NCBI GenBank assembly: GCA_037576195.1 | Contig: CM075101.1 | Span: forward strand, 8,432,001-8,496,000 | DNA length: 64,000 bases | From: Phytoseiulus persimilis | Taxonomy: Eukaryota; Arthropoda; Arachnida; Mesostigmata; Phytoseiidae | Direction of reading: 5' to 3' | The notes under the pieces: model-generated | The model's database searches: none | Told to the model about the DNA's origin: nothing | What the model saw: only the letters and a program-made list of their open reading frames with translations | Made by a program: the position numbers and the translations under genes | Shown here: piece by piece, positions 47,401 through 59,989 of the stretch | Layout of the letters: each line of letters starts with the position of its first letter | How positions within the stretch are numbered: position 1 is the first letter of the stretch

Positions 47401-50400
47401 TCGCGAGAAACTCTTACACCTGAGGATGAACTTTTAACAAGTGACTAAACTTTCGGACGCTCCGATTCCCTCTTTTCCCCCGTTTTCCTCTTGTCCGGAA
47501 ACGAGAGATTCGTCTGTAGAGGATGGCAGATTCACATGGAGAGACGAAAGCAAACTCCGGAACTCCGTTCCGAAAGCTGCGTTGAATCTGACCATGTCGC
47601 GAGTGCGCGCTCATGTGCCTAACAATTCAGTGTTTTCGTTCCCTCTGGAGGGAGGTGGGGAGTAAAAGGAGCAAAGTGGAAGGGAAATTCTCGAAACGGG
47701 ACCAGGGGGGAGCCGGTGCCGTTCAGAGAAGACGAGTCTCTTGATTTCCTGAATGCTTTCTTCATTGGTGCTGCCGTCGAAACAGGAGTGGATTTTGTCT
47801 TGCAGGCGCTCCGCCGGAGCGAGATGTTGGGGCCACGGCTGGCGAGTAATTCGATTTAGTAGCGAATGTTGGATGGAAGTCGTTCAGCGCAAGAACGCTC
47901 ACCCCGAGACATAGGTAGAGGCCGACCCACTGAAAGACAGGACTGGGGGTTTGTCGAAGACGGAGAGCGTCTGTTCTCCTTTTTCGCGTCTGTCTCCCGT
48001 TACCTCGATAGCGGTCCCTCGGAGTCTCGTCGCCGCGCGCTCCTCGATGGCCCGCTATGGCCTTGAACTGAGCTGCCCCATCGTCTCCCTGGTTTCGCGG
48101 AGGAGTCTGCTCCGTGGTTCGCATTCATGGCCGACTGAGCGAGTTTTTTGGATCCGGTTACTTTTGTTCTCTGATCCGGTTCTACTTTTTTCTCTGATCA
48201 AGCCCAGAGTTTAGGTGTGTACATACCCTGAAGCTCCATCTGACCGAACAAGATAGCCCGGCTGTCGGCATTGGAGCCGGCCAGCGAGCTTGGAAGCCAT
48301 TACTATTTATAGCTCCCATCATAAAGCTCATGAACCACTCGTGAAGATGGCGGGAGTGGATGCAAATTATTCCGCGGCCGGGCTGCTGTTATTGTTGCTT
48401 CCTGCCGGGGTCCTATACCGCGTATGCACTCAAACCAGCGGATAGACAGACTCCCGGAGAGGAAACACTAAGATATTTGTTTTGCGAGCATCCGCGCTGA
48501 GACGCAGTGAATGCTGCTGGTCCAATCATCTGTATTGGGGTCTCTCTTATCTCCTATCGGCCGGCTGCCTGGGCACTCGATCGCACGATTGTTCCGTGGA
48601 GGGTGTTTCTATGTCGAGCGGACGCGATGCGCTTTAGGACGATGCGGGTCCGTCTCGGCAAACTCCTATCGAGAAAATATCTCGACCGGATCATTGAATC
48701 ACCGATCGGCTTTGAGGTCTCATGAAACAGGCAGACTGGTTGGGGACGGAAGTCTGCTCCGGTTGTTGTTTGCGTCGTGCATTCTCGGCCTCTCGGCTAA
48801 GCCGGCGCGGAGAGAGAACCGTGCACTCGCACGACGGTTCCGTTGTGTACTCCAGGGCTTCGTCTTCCCGCCATATGAGAGATCAACGCCCGGGCATGCT
48901 AGTAAATACAGCTCTGGCTTGCGTGCTTCTACGCTCGTCTACCTGGAGCCGGTTGCAAGAGAACCCTCGGCCCCGAAGTTGTCTCTCTTTCGCTCGCAGT
49001 CAGCAAAACACGGCTGGCGGAGGCACGAGTGTGAATAATTGGAGAGCTGAAAAGAGATGGTGATATTCTTGTCGTGAGTGAGCGAGATTCGAACGCTATC
49101 GAAAGGTTCCGCCAGCTGCGAAATGACGCAGAGAGTAACGTCGGAGCGGCAAGGCACGCGGTGCACGCAGCATCGCCCCGGACTAACTGGAAGTTTCTCA
49201 TGTGTTTCAGGGACAGGGAATACGTCCAGCGACGGAACTTACAAACCGTCGTTTTTGACGGATCAGGAACTGAAGCACCTGATTCTCGAGGCCGCCGACG
49301 GATTTCTGTTTGTGGTTTCCTGCGACACGGGCCGGGTCGTCTATGTGTCGGATTCGGTGGGACCCGTACTGTCCCATTCGCAGTCCGACTGGTTTAATGC
49401 TTGTCTGTACGATCTAGTACATCCCGACGATGTGGAGAAAGTGCGAGAGCAACTGGCTACGCAGGACAGTTCATCGCCCGGGCGAATTCTAGATCTGAAG
49501 ACAGGCACCGTGAAGAAGGAGGGTCATCAGTCGTCAATGCGGTTATGCATGGGTTCAAGACGCGGATTTATTTGCCGGATGAAAGTTGGAAACTCGCCAT
49601 TAATGACTTCACCTCATGATCCTTCATTGCGTCAACATCGTCACCGGAGCGTACTCGGGCCTGGTGCGGCCGACGGGGGTCAGCACAATTACGCTGTCGT
49701 CCACTGCACCGGGTACATAAAGAACTGGTCACCTTCGGGCAGTGAGTATCTCAATCGTGTTCGGATCGGGTCGGCGTCGTTTCCGTTCAGATTTTCGCGC
49801 CGAACTCGACTCACGTGCTGTTTCCGGTTTCGCAGATCGACTGGATCACGACGAGCTCGGGAGCGGGGGATCGCACTGCTGCCTCGTGGCCATCGGTCGG
49901 CTGCAAGTTACTTCAACCCCGAACAACGCCGATCTCATGGGCTCGAATTCGTCGAACGAATTCCTGTCCCGGCACTCCCCTGACGGCAAATTCACTTTCG
50001 TCGATCAGCGGGTCTCGAATATTCTAGGCTATCAACCGCAAGAGCTGCTGGGGAAATCATGCTTCGACTACTGTCATCCCGAAGAGCAGGCGCACATGAA
50101 AGACCACTTCGAGCAAGTGCTGAAAGCTAAGGGTCAGCCGGTTTCGATCATGTACCGCTTTCGCACCAAATCGAGTCGAGACTGGTTGTGGCTGCGCACT
50201 TCGTCCTACGCATTCCTCAATCCATACACCAACGACGTCGAGTACACAGTTTGTACGAATATTGCCGTCAAGTGAGTATCGATCACCATCAACGATGTGT
50301 ATGTACGAACCGCTACGGGCCGCTCCGCCTCTCAAAATCAGAGTCGGCACACCGTCTCGTTCCTCGTTCGTCTCGACCAAGCACAAACCCTCTCATCGTT

Positions 50401-51489
50401 TTCGTTCGTTGCAGGACTGTTCACGGTCACGACGTAACCGACGTGGCTAACAGCAACACGACACCCGCGGTCACCGACGGAGCGTACCAGCCGGTCGGCA
50501 GCCTGCTGAAGTCGGAGACGGGTCCTGTGCAAGTTGGGGAGTATTCGGCGGGCCTCCAACAAAGTGCGAACTATCCGTCGATTATGAGACTACCTTCAAG
50601 ACCGCCGTCAGGGCCAACGTACTCGTACCCGACCGGGGGAACAGGCGGTGGTCCGGGAACGAATTCACATTCAAGCACGCCGGTGTCCGAGTACAATAAC
50701 AATAATAACGGGAGCAACAACCAAATGTCACCTCATCCAACAACCCCAAACTACCCTCACAACGCTCTATCACCGAATCAACAAAATTCTCCAGGTCAGC
50801 AACAGCAGCAACAGACTCCCAATGCTCCTACGTACACGCAGTTAGCGCCTTCGACGGCGCCTTCTAGAGGTGAATTTCTTGGATAATTCCATCTTCATCT
50901 AGATTATCATCGTCTCCGCACCGCCTCCATCATCATCGTTCTTGATCTTTTGTTGGTCGACCGATCGAGTGGTGCTTTCTTTCGTTGTGTCGTATCGAGC
51001 CCATTTGGCGGACGTATTTTTTTCATCGAGTGCTTGTGTCTCAGCCTCTGAGCTTTGAGGTGAAACATGGCGTGATCTGGATCAGACCTCCGCGCGTATT
51101 CTATTGCTTCGACGGAGCGAACTACATCGCCGAAAACATTGCATTCAAACGAGGATGACCAGGCGAATAGTCCTTAAAGCTTCCGCTCGATACAATAACC
51201 AACCGCTTTCTCCCCTTCCTCAGGTATGTGGAACCAGTGGCAGCAGACAACCCCTGCCTCTGCAGCGGCTGCAACGGCCGGCGGGGCTAGTACTCCCGAA
51301 CAGAGTACTCCCTCATCGCTTCCCGCACATCCGCCGCCAGCAGCCCCGCAAGCACAGGGCACCGCGAACGCGGCGGGCGCGGGAGGCAACCCACAGGGAC
51401 AGGAGTTGTCTGATATGCTGCAAATGTTAGATCAAGGAGGTGGTGCATCATTCGAGGAACTCACGATGTTCAACACGTTCAACGAATGA
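35423..51489 (+). CDS. tgo: bHLH-PAS transcription factor ARNT / Tango
   Basis: Exons 35423-35664, 46061-46141, 46255-46586, 49211-49741, 49836-50271, 50415-50869 and 51224-51489 have matching phases and GT-AG borders and encode 780 residues. ARNT/Tango is the common partner of class I bHLH-PAS factors (AhR/Spineless, HIF/Sima, Sim, Trachealess) and binds E-box-like sites in the nucleus. Seen: exon 1 plus exon 2 form the conserved N-terminal element ([16 protein letters not shown], then EQKDRYAR); bHLH from [14 protein letters not shown] (residue 167) to HMKSLRG; PAS-A from [20 protein letters not shown]; a PAS linker with [19 protein letters not shown] with [22 protein letters not shown]; a Gly/Asn/Gln-rich tail with WNQWQQ and an acidic end FEELTMF like the ARNT activation domain. 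Odd: a glycine-rich insert of about 57 residues (109-166) precedes the bHLH where other ARNTs have little or nothing. Most of the 16-kb span is the first intron. Start Met follows GTCAG and could lie in a later exon of a longer transcript. Confidence 0.96.
36867..37060. repeat. inverted pair of GC-rich tetranucleotide tracts
   Basis: The left arm (36867-36931) runs GCCGGCCG, then CCGA and CCGC units, then GGCT units. The right arm (36991-37034, fading to 37060) runs GTCG/GTCA then GGCG/GGCA units, which is largely the reverse complement of the left CCGA-CCGC part. About 60 bases of AT-richer sequence separate them. Together they could form an imperfect hairpin or cruciform. Confidence 0.7.
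39173..39204. repeat. short GCTA/GCCA tetranucleotide tract
   Basis: GTCGGCTAGCTAGCCAGCCAG-type run inside ARNT intron 1, partly self-complementary around the GCTAGC core. Same class as the other tracts. Confidence 0.6.
40509..40578. repeat. tetranucleotide tract (TGCC/CGCT/CCGG)
   Basis: Runs of CTGC/CTGCCTGC followed by CGGTCGCT and GCCCGCCC, ending GGCCGGCCGGC. Located in ARNT intron 1. Units change along the tract, as in the other examples. Confidence 0.6.
42046..42151. repeat. second inverted pair of tetranucleotide tracts
   Basis: The left arm (42046-42081) is CCGT units followed by CTGG units; the right arm (42101-42151) is CAGT, then GACAGACCGACC, GACGGACGG and GAACGAACGG. CCGTCCGTC-TGG on the left pairs with CAGACCGACC-GACGG on the right with few mismatches, around a spacer of about 35 bases. 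A hairpin-capable element in ARNT intron 1. Confidence 0.7.
46587..49210 (+). other. third intron of the ARNT/tango gene (2.6 kb)
   Basis: Donor GTCAGTAT follows the end of the bHLH exon and acceptor TGTGTTTCAG ends at 49210, phase 1. No gene or RNA was recognised within it. Open stretches on either strand (for example 48511-49038 plus) are arginine/serine-rich with no domain. Confidence 0.7.
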
Positions 51490-54400
51490 AACGACAACAT
51501 CGGGAGCGGCCGCTCCCGCTGCCGCGGGAGTGGCGGCGACGGCTTCATTGACAGAAACATCGATTCACTGTAAATCGAGTGACCCACAAAATCTCACCGC
51601 CGCACCAAATGGCCAACGTATCCCAATAGACGGCTAGCAGATGCACCGGCAGATCATTAGGGTGGAAAGAACAGAATCCATATTGTGCATATAAGACGGA
51701 ACTATTTCAAATTTCAACTAATTTAAGACAGCTCAGGGAAAGTTTCGGAGCCGCTCGATACCCGACTATTCCATATTTGGGGCCCCGCGAGAACCCCAGA
51801 AATTCTGACCCCCTTCCCTTTCTGCGACTCATGCACGAACTCGAAACGAACGAGAAGTAGGAACCGAGTTTTGTCGGATCGACTTCTGGGGAGGTGCAAC
51901 TTCATTCTAGAAAACGGAATTCAAAGTTCGCGTCGTTCTGAGCGCCGAAATTCTTCCCGGTCCGGCGAGTCAAACTGAGCTCCATTGTGACTCAAAGCGA
52001 GGAGGAACATTTGATTCGAGGTTGCGTTTGTTGACAGTTTGTGCCGGTCGCTCCACTTCAAGCAATGTGAGTGCGCGCGCCGGAACTTTTTGCTGGTTGC
52101 GAAAACGTGCAGCGTGATGCAGCACGACGAGAGCGCGTCCTGAACTCTCAAGTATGGTGTCATCATTATAATCTTTACCATGAGTTTATCAAATTGGAGG
52201 TTGAATTGTCTAGTTGCTATCGGTCAGAAGCATTTGCGAGCTCATCAGTGGTTTGTGGCGACCGAGCGTCCGATTCTTCGACTTTGAAAATCATCAAACA
52301 TCACAGAAGTACCACGACCACTACCTTCACCACCACCCTAGTTATGAAATGTACGAAAAAAATGTTGAGACATCTTTTCGCCGCGGTTTTGTGCGCGAAG
52401 GCGGGGATGAATGTCTGTCAGAGTGTCACGGTGACCATATCAAGTATTCTTACTATAGATCCGATGGTATGAGAAGTTCCCCTGTTTCGACTGTAAACAT
52501 TTTCCACTTAGATAAGGCAGCAAGATAATTGACGCGCGAACAGACAAATAAGAACATTCACAGGCGGAGGTGATATCTTACCGAAGAACAGGTGACAGAA
52601 AAAAATGACAGGCGTGCAACGAGAACCTTGGAAATCAATTTGAACGAATCTCAGCTCTATGCTCCTCACTTTCATAAACCGTCTATCCAATCGTCACGCA
52701 ACCCAAGTTTAGGACTGTTTACTTCCTGAAACTCCGATCGGATCTTATCTTTCTGAAGACGGATTCTTTTGACTTTCCGAAAGAGAAGCTTGATGTGCCA
52801 GCTTCCAGCATTCCTCCATTTCAGTTCGCCTTTACTTCGATCACCAAATATCTCTGTAATATGACCGTGATCTTGCAGAGTTCTCGGTAGGCATTTGAAT
52901 GCGAGGTCGCCAGTTTCTAATAAAGGCGGAAGAAAGCGAAGAAACAAACTTGTCCTTACCTGTCGGAAGGACTCACTCTGAGACCACCCGTATTTACGTT
53001 CACTCGACTCTTTCTCCTGAACGCGAAAGCTGCGCCAGACTCTTCAGATATTTATCCGCAGCTCTCATGAACCTTCGTTGACGATTCCGATTTGTCTCCT
53101 GTGGGAAGAAAACAGAGAATCGCTCTCTTTACTACGACATATTTATAGATGCATATAGTGATAGATGGACGTTCTAAGAATTGTTCCTGCTTTTTGGATG
53201 CTCTCGATGGGTTATCTCGTTCAAACTTCAACTATGATGTCTAGGACAAATTCTCAACTGAAAATGAGAAACGCACAAGCGTCGCAACTTTCTGTGGTGT
53301 CCCATATACCGACAAAATTTTGCGTCCTGAGCGACCTCGCATTCAAAGCGCCTTTTTTGAATAAACTACACGAGTAATCCTAAACAAAACCTGTGGATTT
53401 TTCCGAGATCGATCGGGCAAAGCTGAATGTCAGAATAAAATGTAATTATTTTAACTCAATCAACGACGAGTGCAGTTGCGATAGTTAATTCTCGCTCTAA
53501 ATCACAGTTGATATCTGGGAACGGCTCGGTTCAGGGAACGAGTAACAATAGCAAGCCTTCACTCTGTCCCATATACACCCTGACTAAGTTGAAATGGCGC
53601 ACCCGTATTCGTGACGTGAACTCCAAGAGGAAATCAGCTTCGAAGATTGGACGGGCGCTAGCACGAGAATGTTCTGAACTCGTAAGACGTCCAAGTCGAC
53701 AATCGACGCGGTCCGAGAAGCTTTCTGCGCCATCCCTGCTCGGGGCTCCATGAACGGAGTACAACATGCAGCGTGGCCATCGTTCCCACGTGTTTTAAAA
53801 CTCGGAGTCGTAATCTGAAAACTTTGCGTGACATAGATCCGATTCTCCAGAGCAGGATAGGGCGAACCCCATCCCGCGAGCAGACTACTGCGTGCCTGCC
53901 GACCCGAGCTCCCCTTGAGTTGTGCGCCCAAGATCGCCGAATTACTTCATCCGGAGGAAAAACGTGACATTGCCATCACTTCCCGGTCAAAGTTCGAACA
54001 TATTGATGTCGCGGACGGCACGGAAGAAACACGGCAAGCCAACGCGTGGCAACACGATCCCATTCATTTGTATCTCCAAACGTCTCTAAGCTTTACGATT
54101 CGCATTGGTTGTTGGCTCGATTCACGGGTCGCAAAAGGCTTCCGGACACCAGTCTCCAGTATGAGATTTGTCGCGAGTTGCACACGCCTGCCATTATGTC
54201 TGAGATGCATTTGAGTGAGCTCGGAGTGTACTCAATCAGGGTTGAGAAAATCTCGAAGAGATATTGCCGTACATTTAGGTATCCCTAACGCTGAGATAGG
54301 GAACGGTTGAATGAGACTGCATCAGAGAGCGAGTCCTCTGATAGGCTTTTCGAGTTCTGCTCGGACGAACTTTCGACCCTGCGTGGATGCCCGAGGCCCC

Positions 54401-57394
54401 GTCGCAAACTAGGGGATCACGCTGTGAGAACCAAAAGATATTGCTCCGATGTCTAACATGGTTTCTTGGTCCTAGAGCTTGAAATGGCATGATGGATGAA
54501 CTCCGTTCCAAATCCTAAAGTGACATTGGCGATCTAGAGACTCTGGCCTCATGTGCCGTACGACGGAAACGCATTTTTCCAGGCCTCATTGCGATTGGCA
54601 GCTGACGGTTTGTAAACGGTTGTCTGTGATAGGAGAATAACGCAAACAGCATTTGGGGAGGGAACACAGGAAAGCGGAGGACGTGAGATCAGAAGAGGAA
54701 ACGCTGAAACGAGAAAATCCCCCTCGTTGATCACCAGATACCCGAGAGAAACGTGCCACCAATCTCATAAGTGGATCTGATGCTCAAAATCCATCTGAGC
54801 GGATTGATCTTCCCTTCCTTCTTGACATTCATCAGTCAGCTTTTCCGGTGATTTGTCTCGTTTCCGACCAAGGGGCAACTGGTCGTCCCGCGCAGACTGA
54901 ATTCTGAAGAGGACTATCGCAGCTCGAATTCATTCTGCATGGAGGCACATCCGAAGTGGCTTCTGCCCATACGTCATTTTTTCAGCCCACTGCTGTAACA
55001 GGCCTGGATCACGATCCCGTATCAGAGAATAGTCGCCTTGATTGTAAATGACGATCCACCTAGCGTATCCGCGGGGCAGCGGTTTGCGGTGTTTCGGCGC
55101 GAGCATCTGTTCAACCTCCCCTCGGAATCGGTCAAGTCGCCAGTAGAACCTGACGGTGCTTCATCCTCTTCTGTGTCGTTGAAGTTTCTTGACTTTGCGA
55201 AGTTCAGTCAGCGCGCATTCCGGGAGGCCAAGTCTCCCTTGGTAAATCCAAATGCAGCTTTCGAGATCGTACAAAGATTGCATTCGACTAATTGCAGTTT
55301 CGGAAATTCGAGCTTGAACTTCTCCAGGAGCTCTTCCTATCTCCGCCGCAGCGGAAGGAACTAGACTCAGAAGAGTCATGAACGAAAACGAGTAGGACCA
55401 TTAAAAACCGGGAAGGCATCTTCCATAGCTCATAGCAGTGTTTGCACTCTCTTTTCGATGACGATAGAGGAAGATCGGGAGGAACAGAGAACGATGACAG
55501 CTACGAAGCAATGCCCCGAATATCTGTATGCAGATCAAATCCAAGTTGCAAGTGAGCTTTGCTCATTACCCTGAGACGAGGAGCGACTCGCCTGGATCGT
55601 GAATCACTCATTTCTTCTCGCTCTATGGGTCAATCGATACTCAGCCATGGCACTGATACTGTGCCCAAGGTGTTCGACGGAAAAGGAATACTTCTGACTT
55701 GCTTTGCATACTAACGTGCCAACTTGTACTTCTTACCGGACGCCGAAGCTAGCTCGAGCCCCATATTCGATAGCGTGATGAGTGTGATTGCGGTCTTTTT
55801 CCCTCACGAACACCCAGCTCCGTGCCGCGTGCGGTTTTTTCTGGAGAGAAGCAGTTTGCAGGCGGGAAAATTATGAAATTCCTTGCCCCAGCACTAGACA
55901 TAATTTTGCGGAGCACGGAAAATGAATGTCCGTACCAGCCCCGGTACGGAAATTGAACTGTTGTACCAGCACTCTCACTTGCTGGTGACATAGTCACGGG
56001 CGTTTCATCGGAGTCAAACGAGTTGTGATTCCTAGAACCTATGGGACACCAATGGAAAAGAAAGTTGTTTCATAAACTTGGGAGCATTGCGGTCTCGCTG
56101 TAGAGAGCAGAGAATACGCGACCAGAATATACAACACAGTGTTTATTCTGCTCATTCGGCGTCGTCGTCATGATTTGATGGAATAGTGATTATAAGGTGA
56201 TGAGTTTTGAGGAAACCAAGGGATGACGCGCTGAAGTGATCTCCAATCGATGCCGCTTGCTGTACACGATTCATAGTTATGATGAACATCGTTTCAGAGT
56301 TCGCTCAGTACAAATGAAGCCGCTAGAATTGCACAGACGTACATTTAATACACACTCATCCTCATATATTCTAGGCTAGAGCAAATCCAGGGGAGCGAAC
56401 AAAGCAAGCAGGCCCCGACGGCGAGTCGAGAACCTGACATGACGACAGAATCATGGGTGGTCCATGAGAAACCTTTCTGATACAGAGGGGGAAGAAATGG
56501 GAAACACTTAGAGACGAATGGGTAAGTGTTCGGAAATGCAAAAGAAGAATGAGCCGTTCCCGGGGGACTCTTCTTTGGCTGGAGTGTGGTCGAAATAAAC
56601 TGCAGCTCATCGAATACGTGGTGCAAAGTCTCACAGGGCTGATGAAACGTCGAATATAGCGCTATTTATATAACAGAGCATTGGATTAAACGAGGTAAAT
56701 AAACATTTGACGAGGGGTTTGACCAAATGAAAACATCACGTCCTTGTGGCCGAAGATGAAAATAAGTGCTAACGAACAGAAACAGAAGTTAGCGAATCTG
56801 GGAACATTGTTGGGACTCGCTCAATAGATCCATGGTTCCCGTCCGAGGGAAGGCGGAACGCTTCAGTGTTATCGACACCATTTCGTGTCCCGGGAGCTTA
56901 AGATCCTCCCGTCACTGCGCATGAACCTGAGTTGGGCAACCTGCGCTATGAATGGAACGTCGACAGCCTTCCGTTCCATACGCGTCCCACGAATCTTTGT
57001 GCTATGCGCGACGCTCATGCTTCCGGCGATCAAAGTTTCCTCTGCCATATTTCGCCCGAGCATGCGCTCCGAGTTCCCTCTGGGGTCATCCCAACGATTC
57101 GCTAGTTATCTAAACACGACGTAGTATCTTTGGTAATCGTTTTCCGAAATTGCTGAACATGTCGCTGAACTCAAGGCTGATTCGATGCTGAGATAAGACC
57201 AGCACATGTCTGGGCACGGGAACTTTGCAGAAGCCTGTGTCTAGATGTGACTTGTTGCGTTTCGACTTCATCGACGTTTTGCAATGACTTTGGAATTCCT
57301 TTGGTTGGAGTTTTTCTCGCTCATTGTTCCAGCTGGCTGATACGGGTTCGCTTACGATCGCTGTGAGAGCTCAGCGACCCACTCGCACCTGAAT
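51490..57394. other. intergenic, no gene recognised
   Basis: Begins with the 3' UTR of ARNT; no AATAAA was seen in the first kilobase. Weak coding-like stretches: 53165-53377 plus (70 codons with a hydrophobic start, preceded by an AT-rich string), 53915-54214 plus, 55038-55364 plus and 56869-57063 minus. None has recognisable domains or a consistent splice model. The sequence is more AT-rich here than in the ARNT intron. Confidence 0.35.
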
Positions 57395-58054
57395 TTAAGG
57401 CGTGTATGGAGGAAGAGGAGGCCAATCGTTCTCAAAACCGCCCTCGTACATCAGAAGGTTCGTTCGACGTGACCTCGACGACGGAGGCACGACAAGGTTG
57501 ACACCCGCCACGAATGTCGCCAGAACTCCTGACAAGGCCTGTAGGTAATAGGACAGGGCGAAGGACACTTGCACTGCTGCGTTAGCCGTGCACCGCGTGA
57601 GGACGCACGAGAGATGATAAGCGACTCCGATGCACGTTACGCAAAGGATCACTGAAATCACCGAAGGCACTGCGTTTCGTCGAAGCTGCAGGAAGTCCAC
57701 ATCACAAGCATCCAACAGGAATTGCGCCAACGAACTCAGAAGGGTCAGGCAAGTGACGACTATGATGACGTTCTGAAGAGAGTTGACGGCATTGTTCGTC
57801 GCACACCGATGCACTGGGGGATGAAACCAGTTCTGAACTCCGATGTAGTACGACGTTTGGCTTTGGGGCAGATTGTGTCCCTTGCCCAACGCTGTGAGGA
57901 AGAACCATTTGGGGTGGAACAGAGAAACACAAAGTGTGGTGATCACAAGAACCCCCAAGCACGCTGACACTACGTTTCGGGTGGGCACTCTACAGCCTTC
58001 CTGCATTTCTAGAACGTCTCCAATCAATGGCAAACAAGTTCCAGATAGCAACAA
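57395..58054 (-). CDS. TMEM127: TMEM127-like four-pass membrane protein
   Basis: A single open frame of 219 residues. Hydrophobic segments at about 28-46, 94-113, 129-151 and 160-189 give four membrane passes with a loop of about 45 residues after the first, as in TMEM127. Similarities recalled from the family: VITTLCVSLFHPKW after helix 1 start, AQFLLD at the end of helix 2, VAYHLS in helix 3, VSFALSYYL in helix 4, and a terminal PPYTP. Vertebrate TMEM127 sits in endosomal, lysosomal and plasma membranes, restrains mTORC1 and promotes turnover of surface receptors through a C-terminal WW-ligand motif. Here the tail reads WPPLPPYTP, so the exact PPxY becomes LPPY. Met16 or Met1 could start the protein. 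Identification rests on topology plus motifs seen by eye; overall identity appears low. Confidence 0.72.
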   Translation of the reverse strand: MLLSGTCLPLIGDVLEMQEGCRVPTRNVVSACLGVLVITTLCVSLFHPKWFFLTALGKGHNLPQSQTSYYIGVQNWFHPPVHRCATNNAVNSLQNVIIVVTCLTLLSSLAQFLLDACDVDFLQLRRNAVPSVISVILCVTCIGVAYHLSCVLTRCTANAAVQVSFALSYYLQALSGVLATFVAGVNLVVPPSSRSRRTNLLMYEGGFENDWPPLPPYTP

Positions 58055-59459
58055 TCCGGGACCCGAGTTGATATTTTCGCTGTGAGGCTCTCCATTCTCA
58101 TGGGCGGCACGGGTGCGTTAATCTGACATCGAGACGAGCGTTACACACATAGGTAGAAGATCGGATATCCACTCACTAAACTTGGAAATATCAGATCGGA
58201 GTCGTCAGACAGTGAGCCAACAACAAAAATCAGGTGCGAACGGTCGCCATTTTGAAGGGAAGGGACCACGATGGGAAAGGGCTGCTCCTTCGATTTACTC
58301 AGACTTCAAACACCACTGAGGATACTTCTCCCTGAAGGGTTTCCCGAGTTGGTTTTGGAGAATGACAGAGGACCGTGATTCTGTCGAGCGAGGCAATCCT
58401 TAAGGAAAAGCATCTCGCAGTGAGACAATCTACCCGACATGGAAAATGAGACGCTCAAAACCGGAGACATGGTCAGAGAGGAGCTCCGATCCGCAGCAGT
58501 AATCAAGCGGGATCCCAACCACCTCCGTATATGATCAGGAATTTCAGGTGATTCCTGATCCACTTGTAACCATTTGGTCGCCAAAGTCTTTCGATCCACC
58601 ATGCCTGAGATCGCTCAGCGGAGCTGGGCCGATGGAGTTAGAGATGCGAGTCATAATTATGTGATTGAAGCTGTGATAGTATGATGATGATTTGAGTATA
58701 ATATGATAATGTAATGAGAATCATGATTCTCAAAAAAAGGGATTCATTTATTCGTCTCGTCGAGCGCCGAATGTTTCATCTGGATCATTCCATGTCCGAT
58801 GGCAAACACGAGTTTTCGGCTTCCAAACTGAGAGGAACATCTTCTCGCAGGTTCTCCGAAATCGATGAACACAATCAGGCAACCGGGCGGTAGCATGATA
58901 ACCTGTTCCGTCAACACTGATTGTAAGACGTTTCCTGCGAAATCATCCAGAGAAACGAATCGCGTGCAGAACTCGATTCGATGTGCGAACCTTCATGGAG
59001 CCCGCGGTGCACATCCTCAGGAAGAAATGACCCAGTCGGCCGTGAGCGTGATACCCGAGAGTGTTCCCACCGTTTCTGATCATTCACGTCCGAAAACTCC
59101 AGAGCTGTCGCCCCGGGACACGAATCCCAAGAAGAATGTCTCCAAAAATTCAATCTCTATTTACAGAATGTTGTGCCTGTGGAGTCGAATTACACTCGGT
59201 CGTGTTTTTGTCGAAGCATGAGGCTTCACGATTCCCTGTTCTCCTCAATTTTACCCACGCATTCGACACACTAGCAATTCGCTGAGGGCATCCTTTCAGG
59301 TCTCGACTGCATTGAGGTATCCCCCGCTCCGTTGTGAACCCCGGCTTTTGAGAATTATTTAGATCAATAATTGTGACGCATGAACGGGGAATTCAACGCG
59401 AGTGACCCTACTCCTGGCGAGTATTTTCAGTTGTCGGACTTCCGAGGCCGAGCGCGTCT
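58055..59459. other. intergenic, no gene recognised
   Basis: Lies between two minus-strand genes. A minus-strand open stretch at 58306-58602 (98 codons, starting MVDRKTLATKWLQVDQ) and a plus-strand one at 58865-59221 show no known domain. The first could be an upstream exon of an unknown gene. The interval should contain the TMEM127 promoter and the 3' UTR of the small membrane-protein gene. Confidence 0.35.
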
Positions 59460-59989
59460 TCACACCGTGGTCCTTGTGACTTCGAAATACCCTGGCGGCC
59501 TAGAACAGGCCGCGTCGAGCTCATCACTATCATACTGAGGGGCCGCTCCAGCGATGACGGGGCCTTCAGGTCCTGCAACTGTCGCCCCTCGCACCACGAG
59601 TGATTCAAGATATGACTGAAACGAATGAATTCCTCTCATCGTCATATTTTCGGTCAGTTATCACGGAAGAGCCATCGGCTGCTCTGACACGAGGAGTCCT
59701 GAACTGACGAAGAACATTGCATGACCTCTGAGAGTTCGTAACTCACCCTATTGTGGTTCCGCAGGAAGGCTGTTTCTCGTCTCCTCATGTAGAGCCGTAT
59801 CACCAGATGGCAAACGGCGAGAATCAGTATACAGGCTGTGAACATCGCGGCGATGTGTGCGGCCGAAATCGGCCAGGCGCTGGCGTTCCCGAGATCTAGG
59901 GCTGAGTTTCCGAACGACGATAAGCCGCAGTGAGGTCCCATGCATGCCGGCTCGCACGAATCTGAGCGATGGTTGTAAACGTGCGACAT
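59460..59989 (-). CDS. small single-pass membrane protein with PPGY motif, unknown family
   Basis: Two exons, 59747-59989 and 59460-59615, join in phase 0 across a 131-base GT-AG intron (donor GTGAGT, acceptor CGTTTCAG) to encode 132 residues. The N-terminus is short with three Cys (SCEPACMGPHC), no clear signal peptide, then one strong hydrophobic segment (about residues 44-66, AAMFTACILILAVCHLVI) followed by a basic stop-transfer (RLYMRRRE). The cytoplasmic tail ends with an acidic stretch (YDSDELD) and RPPGYFEV. The layout resembles small type III membrane adaptors that bring NEDD4-type WW ligases to membranes, but I do not recognise a family, so function is not assigned. The splice junction and intact frame support a real gene. 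An upstream exon cannot be excluded. Confidence 0.55.
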
